This document shows, in pieces, positions 36,343 to 45,742 of a stretch of 64,000 bases of DNA. Origin of the DNA: Metabacillus arenae (GTDB taxonomy: Bacteria > Bacillota > Bacilli > Bacillales > Bacillaceae). Under the pieces are notes generated by a model. It ran no database searches, was not told where the DNA came from, and saw only the letters and a list, made by a program, of their open reading frames with translations. Within the stretch, counting starts at the first letter, position 1; each line of letters opens with the position of its first letter. Both the position numbers and the translations under genes were made by a program. The stretch spans positions 1 through 64,000 of the forward strand of contig NZ_JACXAI010000018.1 in assembly GCF_014773385.1 (NCBI RefSeq). Reading direction: 5' to 3'.

Positions 36343-37441
36343 ATGGAACTTGTAGAAATTCGACAAGAATTAGAAAAAATGGCTAAGCGATTAGCGGACT
36401 TTAGGGGGTCTCTTTGACCTTGAAACAAAGCAGGCTCGTATACAAGAGCTAGATGAACAAATGTCAAATCCCTCTTTCTGGGATGATCAACAGGCAGCAC
36501 AAACGGTTATTAATGAAGCGAATGGTTTGAAGGAAATGGTAAATCAATACAACGATCTTGCTGAAACTCATGAAAACTTAGAAGTGACACATGATTTAGT
36601 AAAAGAAGAGCCTGATGAAGATTTGCAATCGGAACTAGAATCAGAATTAAAGGACCTTAGCGATCAGTTAAATAAGTTTGAGCTTCAATTGTTGTTAAGT
36701 GATCCTTACGATAAGAACAATGCTATTCTTGAATTGCATCCTGGTGCAGGAGGTACAGAGTCGCAAGACTGGGGCTCTATGCTTCTTCGAATGTACACTC
36801 GCTGGGCAGAGGATAAGGGATTTAAAGTAGAAACTCTTGATTACCTTCCTGGAGACGAGGCTGGAATTAAATCTGTTACCCTGTTAATCAAAGGACATAA
36901 TGCATATGGGTATTTGAAGGCTGAGAAAGGTGTACACCGATTGGTTCGTATTTCACCATTCGATTCTTCCGGTCGCAGGCATACTTCATTTGTATCATGT
37001 GAGATTATGCCTGAATTCAATGATGAAATCGAAATAGATATCCGGACTGAGGACTTAAAGGTTGATACGTACCGTGCAAGCGGAGCGGGCGGTCAGCATA
37101 TTAATACAACGGACTCAGCGGTCAGAATCACACACATTCCAACTGGTGTAGTGGTTTCCTGTCAAACCGAGCGCTCACAAATTAAAAACCGCGAGCATGC
37201 CATGAAAATGTTAAAAGCTAAGCTTTATCAAAAGAGAATTGAAGAGCAGGAAGAACAGCTGGCCGAAATTCGCGGTGAACAAAAAGATATTGGTTGGGGA
37301 AGCCAAATCCGCTCGTATGTTTTTCACCCTTACTCTTTAGTGAAAGACCATCGAACAAACACAGAAATCGGCAACACTCAAGCTGTCATGGATGGCGAGC
37401 TTGATCCGTTTATTGATGCCTATTTGAGATCTAAACTTTAA
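36343..37441 (+). CDS. prfB: Peptide chain release factor 2, with programmed +1 frameshift
   Basis: RF2 terminates translation at UGA and UAA. The gene starts at ATG 36343 (RBS GAGGTGG), and codon 25 is an in-frame TGA at 36415-36417. The preceding CTT and an internal Shine-Dalgarno AGGGGG (36403-36408) form the classic RF2 autoregulatory frameshift, reading resuming at GAC 36416. The full product is about 365 residues. It carries the catalytic GGQ in [15 protein letters not shown] and the stop-recognition SPF region ([16 protein letters not shown]). The break is therefore normal control, not a lesion. Confidence 0.96.
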
Positions 37442-37452
37442 TTTAAAAGTAA

Positions 37453-37495
37453 AGGGGCAGGAGCCAAATTTTATTTTGGCGTCTGCCCCTTCTTC
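37453..37495 (+). terminator. prfB: prfB terminator
   Basis: GGGGCAG and CTGCCCC enclose an inner GCCAAA/TTTGGC stem; T-rich sequence follows directly. Confidence 0.88.
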
Positions 37496-37804
37496 ATTTT
37501 ATATTCAACATTTTGAATTCATTAAGCTTGAGAGTTTTGAAATTCCCTAACGAACCCTCAACCAAATCCACATATGAAAAAATTATACCTTACTCCTTAA
37601 ACAGCGGCCGGATCAAATAGGGCTTCTCACATTGAAAGCCTCTCTTTCTTACATAATTCACACTTTAACGACGAAAACTATGGATACAAACCTCTCTTTG
37701 CCTCTTTAGTGAGTTATTAGAATAGCATCTGCAGTTTGTAAATGTGGGTGCTATACTCATTAAGGCTTGGGGCCAAGCCTATTATGATGACGGAGGTATA
37801 CGGT
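37496..37804. other. Gap before yvjA
   Basis: About 310 bases, probably promoter and leader of yvjA. I see no small gene, repeat copy or strong regulatory motif. An in-frame ATG at 37742 lacks an RBS. Confidence 0.4.
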
Positions 37805-38671
37805 ATGAATATGCGGAGACGCAGCACAGTTTATCATTCCGGCCTAGCCAGAGTTATTAGCTATTTATATATATTGTGCGGGTCGGGGATTGTTGCGCTT
37901 GCATTTAACCTTTTCCTGCTGCCAAACAGAGTGGCATCAGGTGGAGTAAGTGGAATTAGTACGATATTGGAAGCTGCACTTGGGTTTGAACCAGCTTACG
38001 TACAGTGGGCATTTAATATTCCATTATTTATTGCGGGAGTTGTTTTCCTTGGCAAGCAATTTGGAGTGAAAACCTTAATAGGAACTATTTTTCTGCCATT
38101 TGTTGTATTTTTATCCCGAGATCTTGAGCCTGTCACCACTGACCCCTTATTAGGTGCATTGTTTGGGGGAATTGGTGTAGGGTTGGGGCTTGGGCTTGTA
38201 TTTCGCGGGAAAGCCTCTACTGGAGGGACAGATCTTGCTGCTCAAATCATTCACAAATACACAGGTCTATCTCTTGGGACATGTGTTGCCGTTATTGATG
38301 GTATTATAGTTTTAACAGCTGCAATTGTATTTGATGTTGAAAGAGGTTTATATGCCCTAATTTCTTTATATGTAACAAGTAAGACAATTGACGTTGTTCA
38401 AATTGGATTAGGTCGTTCTAAGATGGCAATGATTATTACAAATAAAGAAAAAGAAGTTCGAGATGCTTTATTACATAAAATAGACCGGGGTGTAACAAAG
38501 CTTTCTGCGTTTGGGGGCTATACAGATTCAGAAAAACCGATTCTCATGTGTGTAGTCGATCAAACAGAATTCACTAAATTGAAACAACTGGTAAGAAGTA
38601 TTGATGCTGCTGCTTTTGTAGTTGTAATGGATGCCTCTGAGGTACTAGGAGAAGGTTTTAAAAGAGCCTAG
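37805..38671 (+). CDS. yvjA: YitT/YvjA family membrane protein
   Basis: A 288-residue DUF161/DUF2179 protein with five to six N-terminal membrane segments (including FNLFLLPNRVASGGVSGIST) and a cytoplasmic C-terminal DUF2179 domain (MAMIITNKEKEVRDALLHKI). The GG-rich RGKASTGGTDLAAQIIHKYT segment is conserved in the family. Transport or sensing function is undefined. The ATG at 37805 has GGAGG eight bases upstream. Gene order prfB-yvjA-cccB follows B. subtilis. Confidence 0.88.
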   Translation: MNMRRRSTVYHSGLARVISYLYILCGSGIVALAFNLFLLPNRVASGGVSGISTILEAALGFEPAYVQWAFNIPLFIAGVVFLGKQFGVKTLIGTIFLPFVVFLSRDLEPVTTDPLLGALFGGIGVGLGLGLVFRGKASTGGTDLAAQIIHKYTGLSLGTCVAVIDGIIVLTAAIVFDVERGLYALISLYVTSKTIDVVQIGLGRSKMAMIITNKEKEVRDALLHKIDRGVTKLSAFGGYTDSEKPILMCVVDQTEFTKLKQLVRSIDAAAFVVVMDASEVLGEGFKRA

Positions 38672-38722
38672 TTAGTATATAATAACAGTAATCTGAATAT
38701 CTAAACGGGGGGCAATCGTTCA

Positions 38723-39052
38723 ATGAAAACGAAATTCTTTGCACTTCTACTTGGTACATCAATAGTCTTAACAGCATGCGGCGGTGGAGAAGAAGAATCG
38801 GCGGATAACGCTGACAAATCAGGAGAAGTCGCCTCAGGCGAAGCAGAGGAGATATTCCAACAAAACTGCATAAGCTGCCATGGCCAGAATCTAGAAGGCG
38901 GAGTTGGACCTGAGTTAGCAACAGTAGGCGGTAAGTACAACCATGAAGAAATAGAAGACATTATTAATAATGGTAAAGGACAAATGCAAGGCGGAATTAT
39001 TGAACAGGAACAAGCAAAAGCTGTTGCAAAATGGCTGTCAGAAAAGAAATGA
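38723..39052 (+). CDS. cccB: Cytochrome c-551, membrane lipoprotein CccB
   Basis: A small c-type cytochrome that carries electrons outside the membrane. It has a lipoprotein signal with lipobox LTAC (lipidated Cys at about residue 19), an acidic linker, the haem-binding CISCH, and an axial-ligand Met in KGQMQGGI. Its 109 residues are normal. The RBS is a G-rich GGGGGG with about seven bases of spacing. A short hairpin terminator follows. Confidence 0.94.
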   Translation: MKTKFFALLLGTSIVLTACGGGEEESADNADKSGEVASGEAEEIFQQNCISCHGQNLEGGVGPELATVGGKYNHEEIEDIINNGKGQMQGGIIEQEQAKAVAKWLSEKK

Positions 39053-39058
39053 TAGTAG

Positions 39059-39079
39059 AGGGCCTCAGGGTCCTTTTTT
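39059..39079 (+). terminator. cccB: cccB terminator
   Basis: AGGGCC (39059-39064) pairs with GGTCCT (39069-39074), one G-T pair, followed by six T. Confidence 0.7.
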
Positions 39080-39996
39080 GACTTTTCAAGATATGATAAG
39101 TTTTTCCTTTTTTAACTCAAACTATCAAGATGCATGCAAACTGAGAGGACACGAGATTCGTGAATTAGTCTTATCACAATTGTGTGCAATTATTTTGAAA
39201 AAGGTGCAATTAATGGGATTAACAATGCATTTATCTCGTTAACCGTGCAATTAGTGGTGACTGTACAAAGCATCAAACGAATGAAAGAATTCTCATAACA
39301 GCACATCAATTCCTTAGTAAGTTCAAATGTTTAAGTTTAAATTAAGCTTTATTGAATGTTTTATTATAAAGAAATCGCTATTTCATCAACTCCCATCTCT
39401 CAACTCTAGAAAGAGGCATGCGTTTTCTTATTAGCTCAAACAAGTTTATTAAACTATTTATCGTGATTAATAGTATTGTTATTATCCAGCTTCAACACTT
39501 AGTACGACTGAGGTCACAAGCCAATTCTCCCGAAAATTCAAAGACAGCCTTTTAATGAGATTCACTCGAGTGCCTTGTTGCCGATAGGCGGAAGCTCTGT
39601 GTTTTTTCGTTTTTTCAATATAATCTCGATATAGTAAAACATAAAACTTCAAAAATCGACAACCCTTTCATTGGTCATGTGTTTCCAAGACTTACCTCAG
39701 TATAATTACTTAAATATTCAAATAATTAGTGACATTTGGCCTATTCGCTAACAATAATCTACTATATACTTCCACCTATATTACAAGTTTATTAAGATAT
39801 TTCTACAAAATATACCTTTGAAATGAAAATGTAATATAATTTAGTCTAGTTATGGCGAAATTTGATGATATAATATTTTTGTTGAGCAAATATCGTTTTG
39901 CCAAATACTTCTAATCATATCAATTCGACAAAGCTAGACAAAAAGAGAGATTCTTTTTCGTATTGATTTGAAAAAAACAGCTTTGGGTGATTTATC
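39080..39996. repeat. Long non-coding spacer with short-word repeats and a degenerate copy of the palindromic repeat
   Basis: More than 900 bases without a credible gene. At 39178-39260 the word GTGCAATTA appears three times. At about 39476-39615 there is a decayed copy of the roughly 180-bp repeat, recognisable by ATCCAGCTTCA, GAGGTCACAAGCCAAT and GTTGCCGATAGGCGGAAGCTCTG (split words of one unit). The last 150 bases are very AT-rich and should contain the ftsEX promoter. Confidence 0.6.
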
Positions 39997-40683
39997 ATGA
40001 TAGAAATGAAGGAAGTTTATAAAACATACTCCAATGGGGTTCTCGCCGTGAATGGTATTAACATCAGCATTCATCCTGGGGAATTTGTTTACGTTGTCGG
40101 ACCAAGTGGGGCAGGTAAATCAACTTTTATTAAGATGATGTACCGCGAAGAAAAGCCGACAAAAGGAAGCATCATTATTAACAACATGAACCTAGCGGAA
40201 ATTAAAGAAAGAAATGTTCCATATCTTCGCAGAAGTATTGGCGTTGTATTCCAGGATTTCAAATTACTCGAGAAGCTCACAGTCTATGAAAATATTGCTT
40301 TTGCACTAGAAGTTATCGGAGAACAGCCGAAAAATATTAAGAAGAAAGTCTTGGATGTGCTGGATCTTGTTCAGCTTAAACATAAAGCAAGACATTTTCC
40401 GAACGAATTATCAGGCGGAGAACAGCAAAGAGTTTCGATTGCCCGCTCAATCGTTAATAATCCTGCGGTAGTGATTGCTGATGAGCCAACCGGAAACCTT
40501 GATCCTGACACTTCATGGGGAATCATGAATATCTTTGAAGAAATCAACAATCGTGGAACAACACTTGTTATGGCGACTCACAATAAAGAGATTGTTAACA
40601 CCATGAAAAAACGAGTCATCGCGATCGAAGAAGGTCAGATTGTGCGTGACGAAGCAAGAGGGGAGTATGGGACTTATGATTAG
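39997..40683 (+). CDS. ftsE: FtsE, ABC-type ATPase of the FtsEX complex
   Basis: Cytoplasmic ATPase that with FtsX transmits a signal across the membrane to peptidoglycan hydrolases. It has VGPSGAGKSTFIK (Walker A), LSGGEQQRVSIARSIV (signature) and VVIADEPTGNLDP (Walker B). Length is 228, as in B. subtilis. It overlaps the ftsX start by eight bases. The M23 hydrolase gene downstream is a plausible client. Confidence 0.97.
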   Translation: MIEMKEVYKTYSNGVLAVNGINISIHPGEFVYVVGPSGAGKSTFIKMMYREEKPTKGSIIINNMNLAEIKERNVPYLRRSIGVVFQDFKLLEKLTVYENIAFALEVIGEQPKNIKKKVLDVLDLVQLKHKARHFPNELSGGEQQRVSIARSIVNNPAVVIADEPTGNLDPDTSWGIMNIFEEINNRGTTLVMATHNKEIVNTMKKRVIAIEEGQIVRDEARGEYGTYD

Positions 40684-41566
40684 GACCCTTGGACGTCACT
40701 TCCGTGAAAGTTTAAAGTCACTGGGGCGAAATGCCTGGATGACATTTGCATCTGTCAGTGCCGTAACTGTAACACTGATTTTGGTCGGCGTATTTTTGAC
40801 GATTATGCTGAATTTAAACAATTTTGCAGTAAACATAGAAGATGACGTAGAAATTCGAGTACATATTGATGTAACTGCCGACGAAAAAGAACAAAATCAA
40901 CTGAGAGAGCGAATCGAAAATATAGATAAAGTTGATAGTGTCATATTTTCTCCTAAGGAAAAGGAATTAGAAAATTTAATTGAGAGCTTCGGAGAAGAAG
41001 GTCAATCCTTTGGCTTGTTTGAACAAAACAATCCTTTAAATGATGTGTTTGTTGTTAAAACAGATAACCCTCGTGATACCATCCAAATTGCCAAGCAGAT
41101 TGAGGACTTTGATAATGCATATAAAGTCCGTTATGGACAGGATGAGGTAGAAAAGTTATTTAATGCGGTAGAAATTGCAAGAAATATTGGTATCGGGTTA
41201 ATCATTGGTTTGGTGTTTACTGCGATGTTCCTCATTTCAAATACAATTAAGATTACGATTTTTGCTAGAAGAAGAGAAATTGAGATTATGAAACTTGTGG
41301 GGGCAACTAACTGGTTTATAAGATGGCCCTTCTTTATCGAAGGATTGATCCTGGGTATATTGGGCTCTATTATTCCAATCGCGATCGTGATCGCTTCATA
41401 TAAATATGTTTATGAGTGGGCTGCTCCTCGCGTGAGCGGATCATTTATTGAACTCTTACCGTCCAGTCCGTTTGTTTTTCAGGTGTCGGCGATATTATTA
41501 CTAATCGGAGCTCTAATTGGAGTTTGGGGAAGCTTAATGTCGGTGCGTAAATTCTTAAGAGTATAG
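40676..41566 (+). CDS. ftsX: FtsX, membrane subunit of the FtsEX complex
   Basis: Four-helix membrane protein with a large extracellular loop (residues about 45-165) that contacts the hydrolase. The sequence has RTLGRHFRESLKSLGRNAWM, the first helix, and the conserved MKLVGATNWFIRWPFFIEG. The ATG at 40676 is chosen because GAGGGGAG lies about 10 bases upstream and the protein then starts exactly like B. subtilis FtsX (MIxxLGRHxRES). Upstream ATGs at 40640 and 40667 are less well placed. Confidence 0.95.
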   Translation: MIRTLGRHFRESLKSLGRNAWMTFASVSAVTVTLILVGVFLTIMLNLNNFAVNIEDDVEIRVHIDVTADEKEQNQLRERIENIDKVDSVIFSPKEKELENLIESFGEEGQSFGLFEQNNPLNDVFVVKTDNPRDTIQIAKQIEDFDNAYKVRYGQDEVEKLFNAVEIARNIGIGLIIGLVFTAMFLISNTIKITIFARRREIEIMKLVGATNWFIRWPFFIEGLILGILGSIIPIAIVIASYKYVYEWAAPRVSGSFIELLPSSPFVFQVSAILLLIGALIGVWGSLMSVRKFLRV

Positions 41567-41741
41567 ACTAGCAGATTGCTAGTCTGCCTCACCTAAAAGC
41601 TCAGAATGCTTAATTTTATTAAAGCACTAAAGAGTTGAGGAGTTGGGCGGTTGATTATAAAAAAGAAATCAGCTGAATCGCTGATTTCATCCAATCCGAC
41701 CTCTCGCTCTCACTTCTGAGAAAGACGTGAAGCGTTTTTTT
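41565..41741 (+). promoter_or_regulatory. Folded leader between ftsX and the M23 hydrolase gene
   Basis: Three hairpins in a row: AGACTAGCA/TGCTAGTCT (41565-41585) at the ftsX stop, a perfect GAAATCAGC/GCTGATTTC (41665-41673 with 41680-41688), and CACTTCT/AGACGTG (41711-41717 with 41723-41729) followed by seven T. The last looks like an intrinsic terminator placed upstream of the next start codon, so it may end ftsEX transcripts or act as an attenuator. Confidence 0.5.
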
Positions 41742-41772
41742 ATCTGATACATATTAATGAGGAGGAAACCCG

Positions 41773-43092
41773 GTGAATAGAAAGCTTTTGATATTGGGAT
41801 TAACAGCTGTGATTGGGACAAGCGGTACCCTCATCCCTTTAAAGCACGAAAAGGCCCATGCATATGAAGATTTGGATAAGCAAAAGGAAGAAATTGAGGG
41901 TAAGAAATCAGAAAACAATTCCAATATGGAATCAAAAAAGAAAGAAATAAATGAGCTTCAAGATAAGCAAGATCAGTTAGATGCCGATATTAAAAGTATT
42001 GATATGAAGGTTACATCCACGAATGAGCAAATTATTAAAAAGCAAGAGGAAATCGACGCAACCAAAAAAGAGATTGAACAATTGAAGGTTGAAATTGATG
42101 AAATTAAACAACGTATAGAAAAACGGAATGAGCTTCTAAAAGACCGTGTACGCTCTCTTCAACAAGGAGGCGGTGTAGTTAGCTATTTAGATGTGCTTCT
42201 GGGTGCTCAGGATTTTAGTGACTTTGTAAGCCGGATTAGCGCTGTTACAACAATTGTTGAGGCCGACAAAGATATCCTGAAAGAGCATGAAAATGACCTT
42301 AAACTTTTAGAGCAAAAAGAAGCAGAACTAAGTAGTGAGCTAAAAAACTTAGAAACAGCATTAACTGAGCTAGAAACTCTTAAAAATCAATTAAAGGCTC
42401 AGCAAGCTGAAAAAGCAAAGCTGATGGAAGAAGTTCGAAAGCAACATAAATCAGCTGAATCAGATTTGTACGAGCTTGAAGATGAAGCGGCATTCTTAGC
42501 AGAACAGGAAAAAGCAATTAAATTAGAAGAGCAGCGTCGTAAGCAAGCAGAAGAAGAAGAAAAACGGAGAAAAGCAGAAGAAGCAGCAGCGGCTGCAGCA
42601 GCTAAGCAACAGGCTGCTTCGGCACCAAAAGCTGCAAATGCCAGCAGTAATGCTGGCAGCAGCTCCAGCAGCAGTTCTTCAGAACCTGCATCAGCACCAG
42701 CTGTAACGAGCGGTGACTTCATGTGGCCGGCTAATGGAAGACTTAGTTCTGGATATGGCCAACGTTGGGGTAAATTGCATGCAGGAGTTGATATTGCTAA
42801 CAGTATAGGTACTCCAGTCGTTGCATCTGCGGCAGGAACTGTGATTCGTTCTTATTATTCAAGCAGCTATGGAAATGTTGTCTTTTTAACTCACAACATT
42901 AACGGGAAGGTTTATACTACCGTTTATGCTCACTTATCAGCACGACAAGTAAGTGCCGGCCAATCAGTTAGCAAAGGTCAACAAATAGGTTTATTGGGCA
43001 ACACTGGAGATTCTACTGGACCACACTTGCACTTTGAAATCCATAACGGTGCTTGGAAAAACCCTGTTGATCCAATGAATTTCCTTCCATAA
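41773..43092 (+). CDS. Secreted peptidoglycan hydrolase: coiled coil plus M23 (LytM) peptidase
   Basis: A 439-residue exported enzyme predicted to cut peptide cross-links in peptidoglycan. It has a signal peptide with Ala-type cleavage (about residues 1-34), a long PcsB/CwlO-like coiled-coil domain (about 35-290), an Ala/Ser-rich linker, then the M23 domain (about 315-439) with Zn ligands in LHAGVDIA and GPHLHFEIH. Start is GTG with AGGAGG. Position after ftsEX and the coiled coil suggest it is activated by FtsEX, as CwlO is in B. subtilis, although CwlO ends in NlpC/P60 rather than M23. That functional link is inference. Confidence 0.9.
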   Translation: MNRKLLILGLTAVIGTSGTLIPLKHEKAHAYEDLDKQKEEIEGKKSENNSNMESKKKEINELQDKQDQLDADIKSIDMKVTSTNEQIIKKQEEIDATKKEIEQLKVEIDEIKQRIEKRNELLKDRVRSLQQGGGVVSYLDVLLGAQDFSDFVSRISAVTTIVEADKDILKEHENDLKLLEQKEAELSSELKNLETALTELETLKNQLKAQQAEKAKLMEEVRKQHKSAESDLYELEDEAAFLAEQEKAIKLEEQRRKQAEEEEKRRKAEEAAAAAAAKQQAASAPKAANASSNAGSSSSSSSSEPASAPAVTSGDFMWPANGRLSSGYGQRWGKLHAGVDIANSIGTPVVASAAGTVIRSYYSSSYGNVVFLTHNINGKVYTTVYAHLSARQVSAGQSVSKGQQIGLLGNTGDSTGPHLHFEIHNGAWKNPVDPMNFLP

Positions 43093-43109
43093 ATATAGCC
43101 AAGTAAAAG

Positions 43110-43143
43110 CTCTTAAAACGTTAAAACGTTTTAAGAGTTTTTT
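43110..43143 (+). terminator. Terminator of the M23 hydrolase gene
   Basis: A perfect 11-bp stem, CTCTTAAAACG with CGTTTTAAGAG, a 6-base loop and six T residues. Confidence 0.9.
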
Positions 43144-43145
43144 CA

Positions 43146-43329
43146 TGAGTTCAGAAAGTTTATGTTAATTAAAGTATTAACGTGTTAAAGAATGTTGTCG
43201 TTGTCCAGCTCCAGGCGCCATCGGCTCGAGGTCATAAGCCAATCCGCCCGAGAAGGTTAAAGAACAACCTTCCAGCCGGCTTGTCTTATGCTTGTCGCCG
43301 ATAGGCGGGCGCTCTGCGCTTTTCGTTCT
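43146..43329. repeat. Interspersed palindromic repeat, copy A
   Basis: About 180 bases. It begins near AGAAAGTTTA, TTAATTAAAGTATTAACGTG, continues with GTCCAGCTCCAGGCGCCATC and GAGGTCATAAGCC, an inner hairpin GAAGGTT/AACCTTC, then CTTATGCTTGTCGCCGATAG and ends GCTCTGCGCTTTTCGTTCT. The two halves are imperfectly complementary (GGCGCCATCGGC against GCCGATAGGCG). Confidence 0.85.
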
Positions 43330-43511
43330 CAGTTAAGAAAGTTTAAGTTAATTAAAGTATTAACGTGACAAAGGTTGGTATCTATGTCCAGCTCCGAGCG
43401 CCATCGGCTCGAGGTCACAAGTCAATCCGTCAAGAAGGTTAAAGACCAACCTTCATGCCGGCTCGCCTTGTGCTTGTCGCCGATAGACGGGCGCTCTGCG
43501 CTTTTCGTTCT
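43330..43511. repeat. Interspersed palindromic repeat, copy B (tandem)
   Basis: A 182-bp unit starting CAGTTAAGAAAG and ending GCGCTTTTCGTTCT. Almost identical to copy C that follows directly, so it is a recent tandem duplication. Contains the inner hairpin GAAGGTT/AACCTTC. Confidence 0.9.
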
Positions 43512-43692
43512 CAGTTAAGAAAGTTTAAGTTAATTAAAGTATTAACGTGACAAAGGTTGGTATCTATGTCCAGCTCCGAGCGCCATCGGCTCGAGGTCAC
43601 AAGTCAATCCGTCAAGAAGGTTAAAGACCAACCTTCATGCCGGCTCGCCTTGTGCTTGTCGCCGATAGACGGGTGCTCTGCGCTTTTCGTTC
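43512..43692. repeat. Interspersed palindromic repeat, copy C (tandem)
   Basis: Next tandem unit. The only clear difference from copy B is GGGTGCTCTG in place of GGGCGCTCTG near the right end. Confidence 0.9.
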
Positions 43693-43935
43693 TTTAATTA
43701 TAATTTTAAGTTCAATAAAGGATTAACCTATTATAGTGCGCTTGTGTTGTCCTCCAACGCAGGCTGACAGGACTTCCTAATGCGGGCAGGCATAAGGACA
43801 TGACGTCGTTTCAGGCCAGGCAACATCAGCCCTAGATCATAGGCCAATCTGTCAAGTAGGTTAAATAACAATCTTCATACCATCTCGCCTGAGTGCTTAT
43901 GCAGAAAAACTAGCGCCTTGGGGTTTTCGTTATTT
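43693..43935. repeat. Degenerate repeat, copy D, with an extra internal module
   Basis: A decayed copy still shows GATCATAGGCCAATCTGTCAA and GTAGGTTAAATAACAATCTTC (separate words). It carries an extra module with CGCAGGCTGACAGGAC and GGGCAGGCATAAGGACATGA. The same module is present in the copy downstream of uvrA, so it defines a subtype. Confidence 0.7.
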
Positions 43936-44153
43936 CAAGAAATAAAATATTTGCTGTTGATAATTTAAGAAGGAACCAGATCTGCCTCGTATTTAATTAA
44001 ATCAGAGAAGTTATGATCTACTCCATAAGCCCAACATTTCTCTTCTTTACATGTTTTGTACAAGCTTGACATATACTATAGACAGTATTGAACGACCTTC
44101 TAGTATTTAAGACGAACTTGCTGCTGTAATAGTTTCAAAAGAGGAGGAAAAAA
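43936..44153. promoter_or_regulatory. ctpB: ctpB upstream region
   Basis: 218 bases. A TTGACA at about 44067 is present but I cannot pair it with a good -10 at standard spacing. In B. subtilis ctpB is expressed in the forespore by sigma-G; I could not confirm such a site here. Confidence 0.35.
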
Positions 44154-45620
44154 ATGAACCAAAGAATAATGGCATTCATACTCGCTGGCGGGGTGATATT
44201 GGGTGCCGGCGGAATGTATGCAGGTATTCAACTTACTGAAAAAGAAGAAGCAGATAAGGCAGAAGAACTTGCTGCTCCGGCAATGGCTGATATCATAAGT
44301 CAAGAGTCGGGTGAGGAAGATGAGCCCGGCTTTGATAAAGTGAAGCAAGCTTATGAGTTGATTTCGGAACGGTATGTGGAGGAAGTGAATGAAGAAGAGC
44401 TCCTAGAAGGAGCCATTCAAGGAATGCTTTCCTCCTTGGATGACCCCTATTCTGTTTATATGGACAAGGAGACAGCTAAACAATTCACTGATTCTCTTGA
44501 CTCCTCATTTGAAGGTATTGGTGCGGAAGTAGGAATGAATGAAGGGAAAGTGATCATAGTTTCTCCCTTTAAAGGTTCACCTGCTGAAAAAGCTGGGCTG
44601 CAGCCTAATGATGAAATCCTCAAGATTGATAATAAAGCTGTAAAAGGAAATGACCTTAATGAAACGGTTCTTAAAATTCGCGGGAAAAAGGGAACAAAGG
44701 TTAAGATTGAAATACATCGCCCAGGAACAAGAGGAAATATTACATTTGACGTAAAACGAGATGAAATTCCTCTTGAAACCGTCTTTAGTTCAGTAAAAAA
44801 ATATCAAGACAAAAAAGTAGGGTATATCGAGATTACTTCGTTCTCAGAAAATACCGCTCAATCATTCTCTAAACAGCTTGTCCAACTTGAGAAAGAAGGG
44901 ATAGAAGGACTGGTTCTTGATGTAAGAGGCAACCCAGGCGGGTACTTGCAAAGTGTTGAAGAAATTCTTAAGCAATTTGTTACTAAAGATAAACCTTATA
45001 TCCAAATAGAAGAACGGAATGGAGAAAAGAAACGGTATTTTTCTACTTTAGAAAAAAAGAAGAATTATCCAGTCAGCGTGATTACAGATAAGGGCAGTGC
45101 TTCTGCCTCAGAAATCCTTGCAGGTGCGCTTAAAGAAGCGTCAGGTTACAAAGTCGTTGGCAATACGTCTTTTGGAAAAGGAACGGTTCAGCAGGCTGTT
45201 CCGATGGGAGATGGCAGCAATATTAAACTGACTCTCTATAAGTGGCTGACTCCTGATGGCAACTGGATTCATAAAAAAGGAGTAGAGCCTACAATTAAAA
45301 TTCAGCAGCCTGAATACTTCACTGCAGGTCCCCTGCAAATTGAAAAGGTGCTGAAGAAGGATATGAATGAAGAAAAGGTAAAAGTCGCTCAAGTTCTTCT
45401 TAAGGGCTTAGGTTTCGAACCTGGACGTGAAGATGGATATTATAGTGAAGGTACTGAAACAGCAGTAAAAGCCTTTCAGCAGGTCCATAAGGTTAAGCCT
45501 TCGGGTCAAATTGATGCAAACACTGCACAAAAGATGAATGAAGCCATTACAGAATTGATAAAGAATGAAAAAAACGATCTACAGCTACAAACAGCAATAC
45601 AAGCTCTTTTTAAAAGCTAA
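44154..45620 (+). CDS. ctpB: CtpB, S41 carboxy-terminal processing protease
   Basis: Exported PDZ protease; in B. subtilis the forespore-secreted CtpB trims SpoIVFA to trigger sigma-K activation. A signal anchor (about residues 5-25) is followed by a helical region, a PDZ domain (GSPAEKAGLQPNDEILKIDN), and the S41 core with Ser in GSASASEILAGAL and Lys in GNTSFGKGTVQ as the catalytic pair. A C-terminal peptidoglycan-binding domain (LKGLGFEPGREDGYYSEGTE) completes it. 488 residues is normal. The RBS is GAGGAGG. Position before swrA and minJ matches B. subtilis. Confidence 0.95.
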   Translation: MNQRIMAFILAGGVILGAGGMYAGIQLTEKEEADKAEELAAPAMADIISQESGEEDEPGFDKVKQAYELISERYVEEVNEEELLEGAIQGMLSSLDDPYSVYMDKETAKQFTDSLDSSFEGIGAEVGMNEGKVIIVSPFKGSPAEKAGLQPNDEILKIDNKAVKGNDLNETVLKIRGKKGTKVKIEIHRPGTRGNITFDVKRDEIPLETVFSSVKKYQDKKVGYIEITSFSENTAQSFSKQLVQLEKEGIEGLVLDVRGNPGGYLQSVEEILKQFVTKDKPYIQIEERNGEKKRYFSTLEKKKNYPVSVITDKGSASASEILAGALKEASGYKVVGNTSFGKGTVQQAVPMGDGSNIKLTLYKWLTPDGNWIHKKGVEPTIKIQQPEYFTAGPLQIEKVLKKDMNEEKVKVAQVLLKGLGFEPGREDGYYSEGTETAVKAFQQVHKVKPSGQIDANTAQKMNEAITELIKNEKNDLQLQTAIQALFKS

Positions 45621-45645
45621 GTGATAATTCGCTTAGCTTTTTTTG
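45615..45645 (+). terminator. ctpB: ctpB terminator
   Basis: AGCTAAG (45615-45621, overlapping the stop codon) pairs with CTTAGCT (45632-45638), followed by seven T. Confidence 0.88.
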
Positions 45646-45742
45646 TTCGTTTCGAAGACTCAACATTTTGTCAATATATAATTTCTTCCAATTTGGTTCC
45701 TTAGAGTCATAAAGGATACATTTCTTTAGTTTGATTTTCATT

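Noticed and set aside
36343-36420. Apparent nonsense codon and frameshift in prfB
   Set aside because: CTT-TGA-C with an upstream AGGGGG is the well-known programmed +1 frameshift of RF2 genes, so the gene is intact.
43146-43692. CRISPR array or rRNA/tRNA cluster
   Set aside because: Units of about 182 bp without unique spacers, and no tRNA or rRNA sequence features. Best seen as an interspersed palindromic repeat.
44060-44100. Vegetative promoter for ctpB around TTGACA
   Set aside because: No acceptable -10 element at 16-18 bases, so no promoter is claimed.
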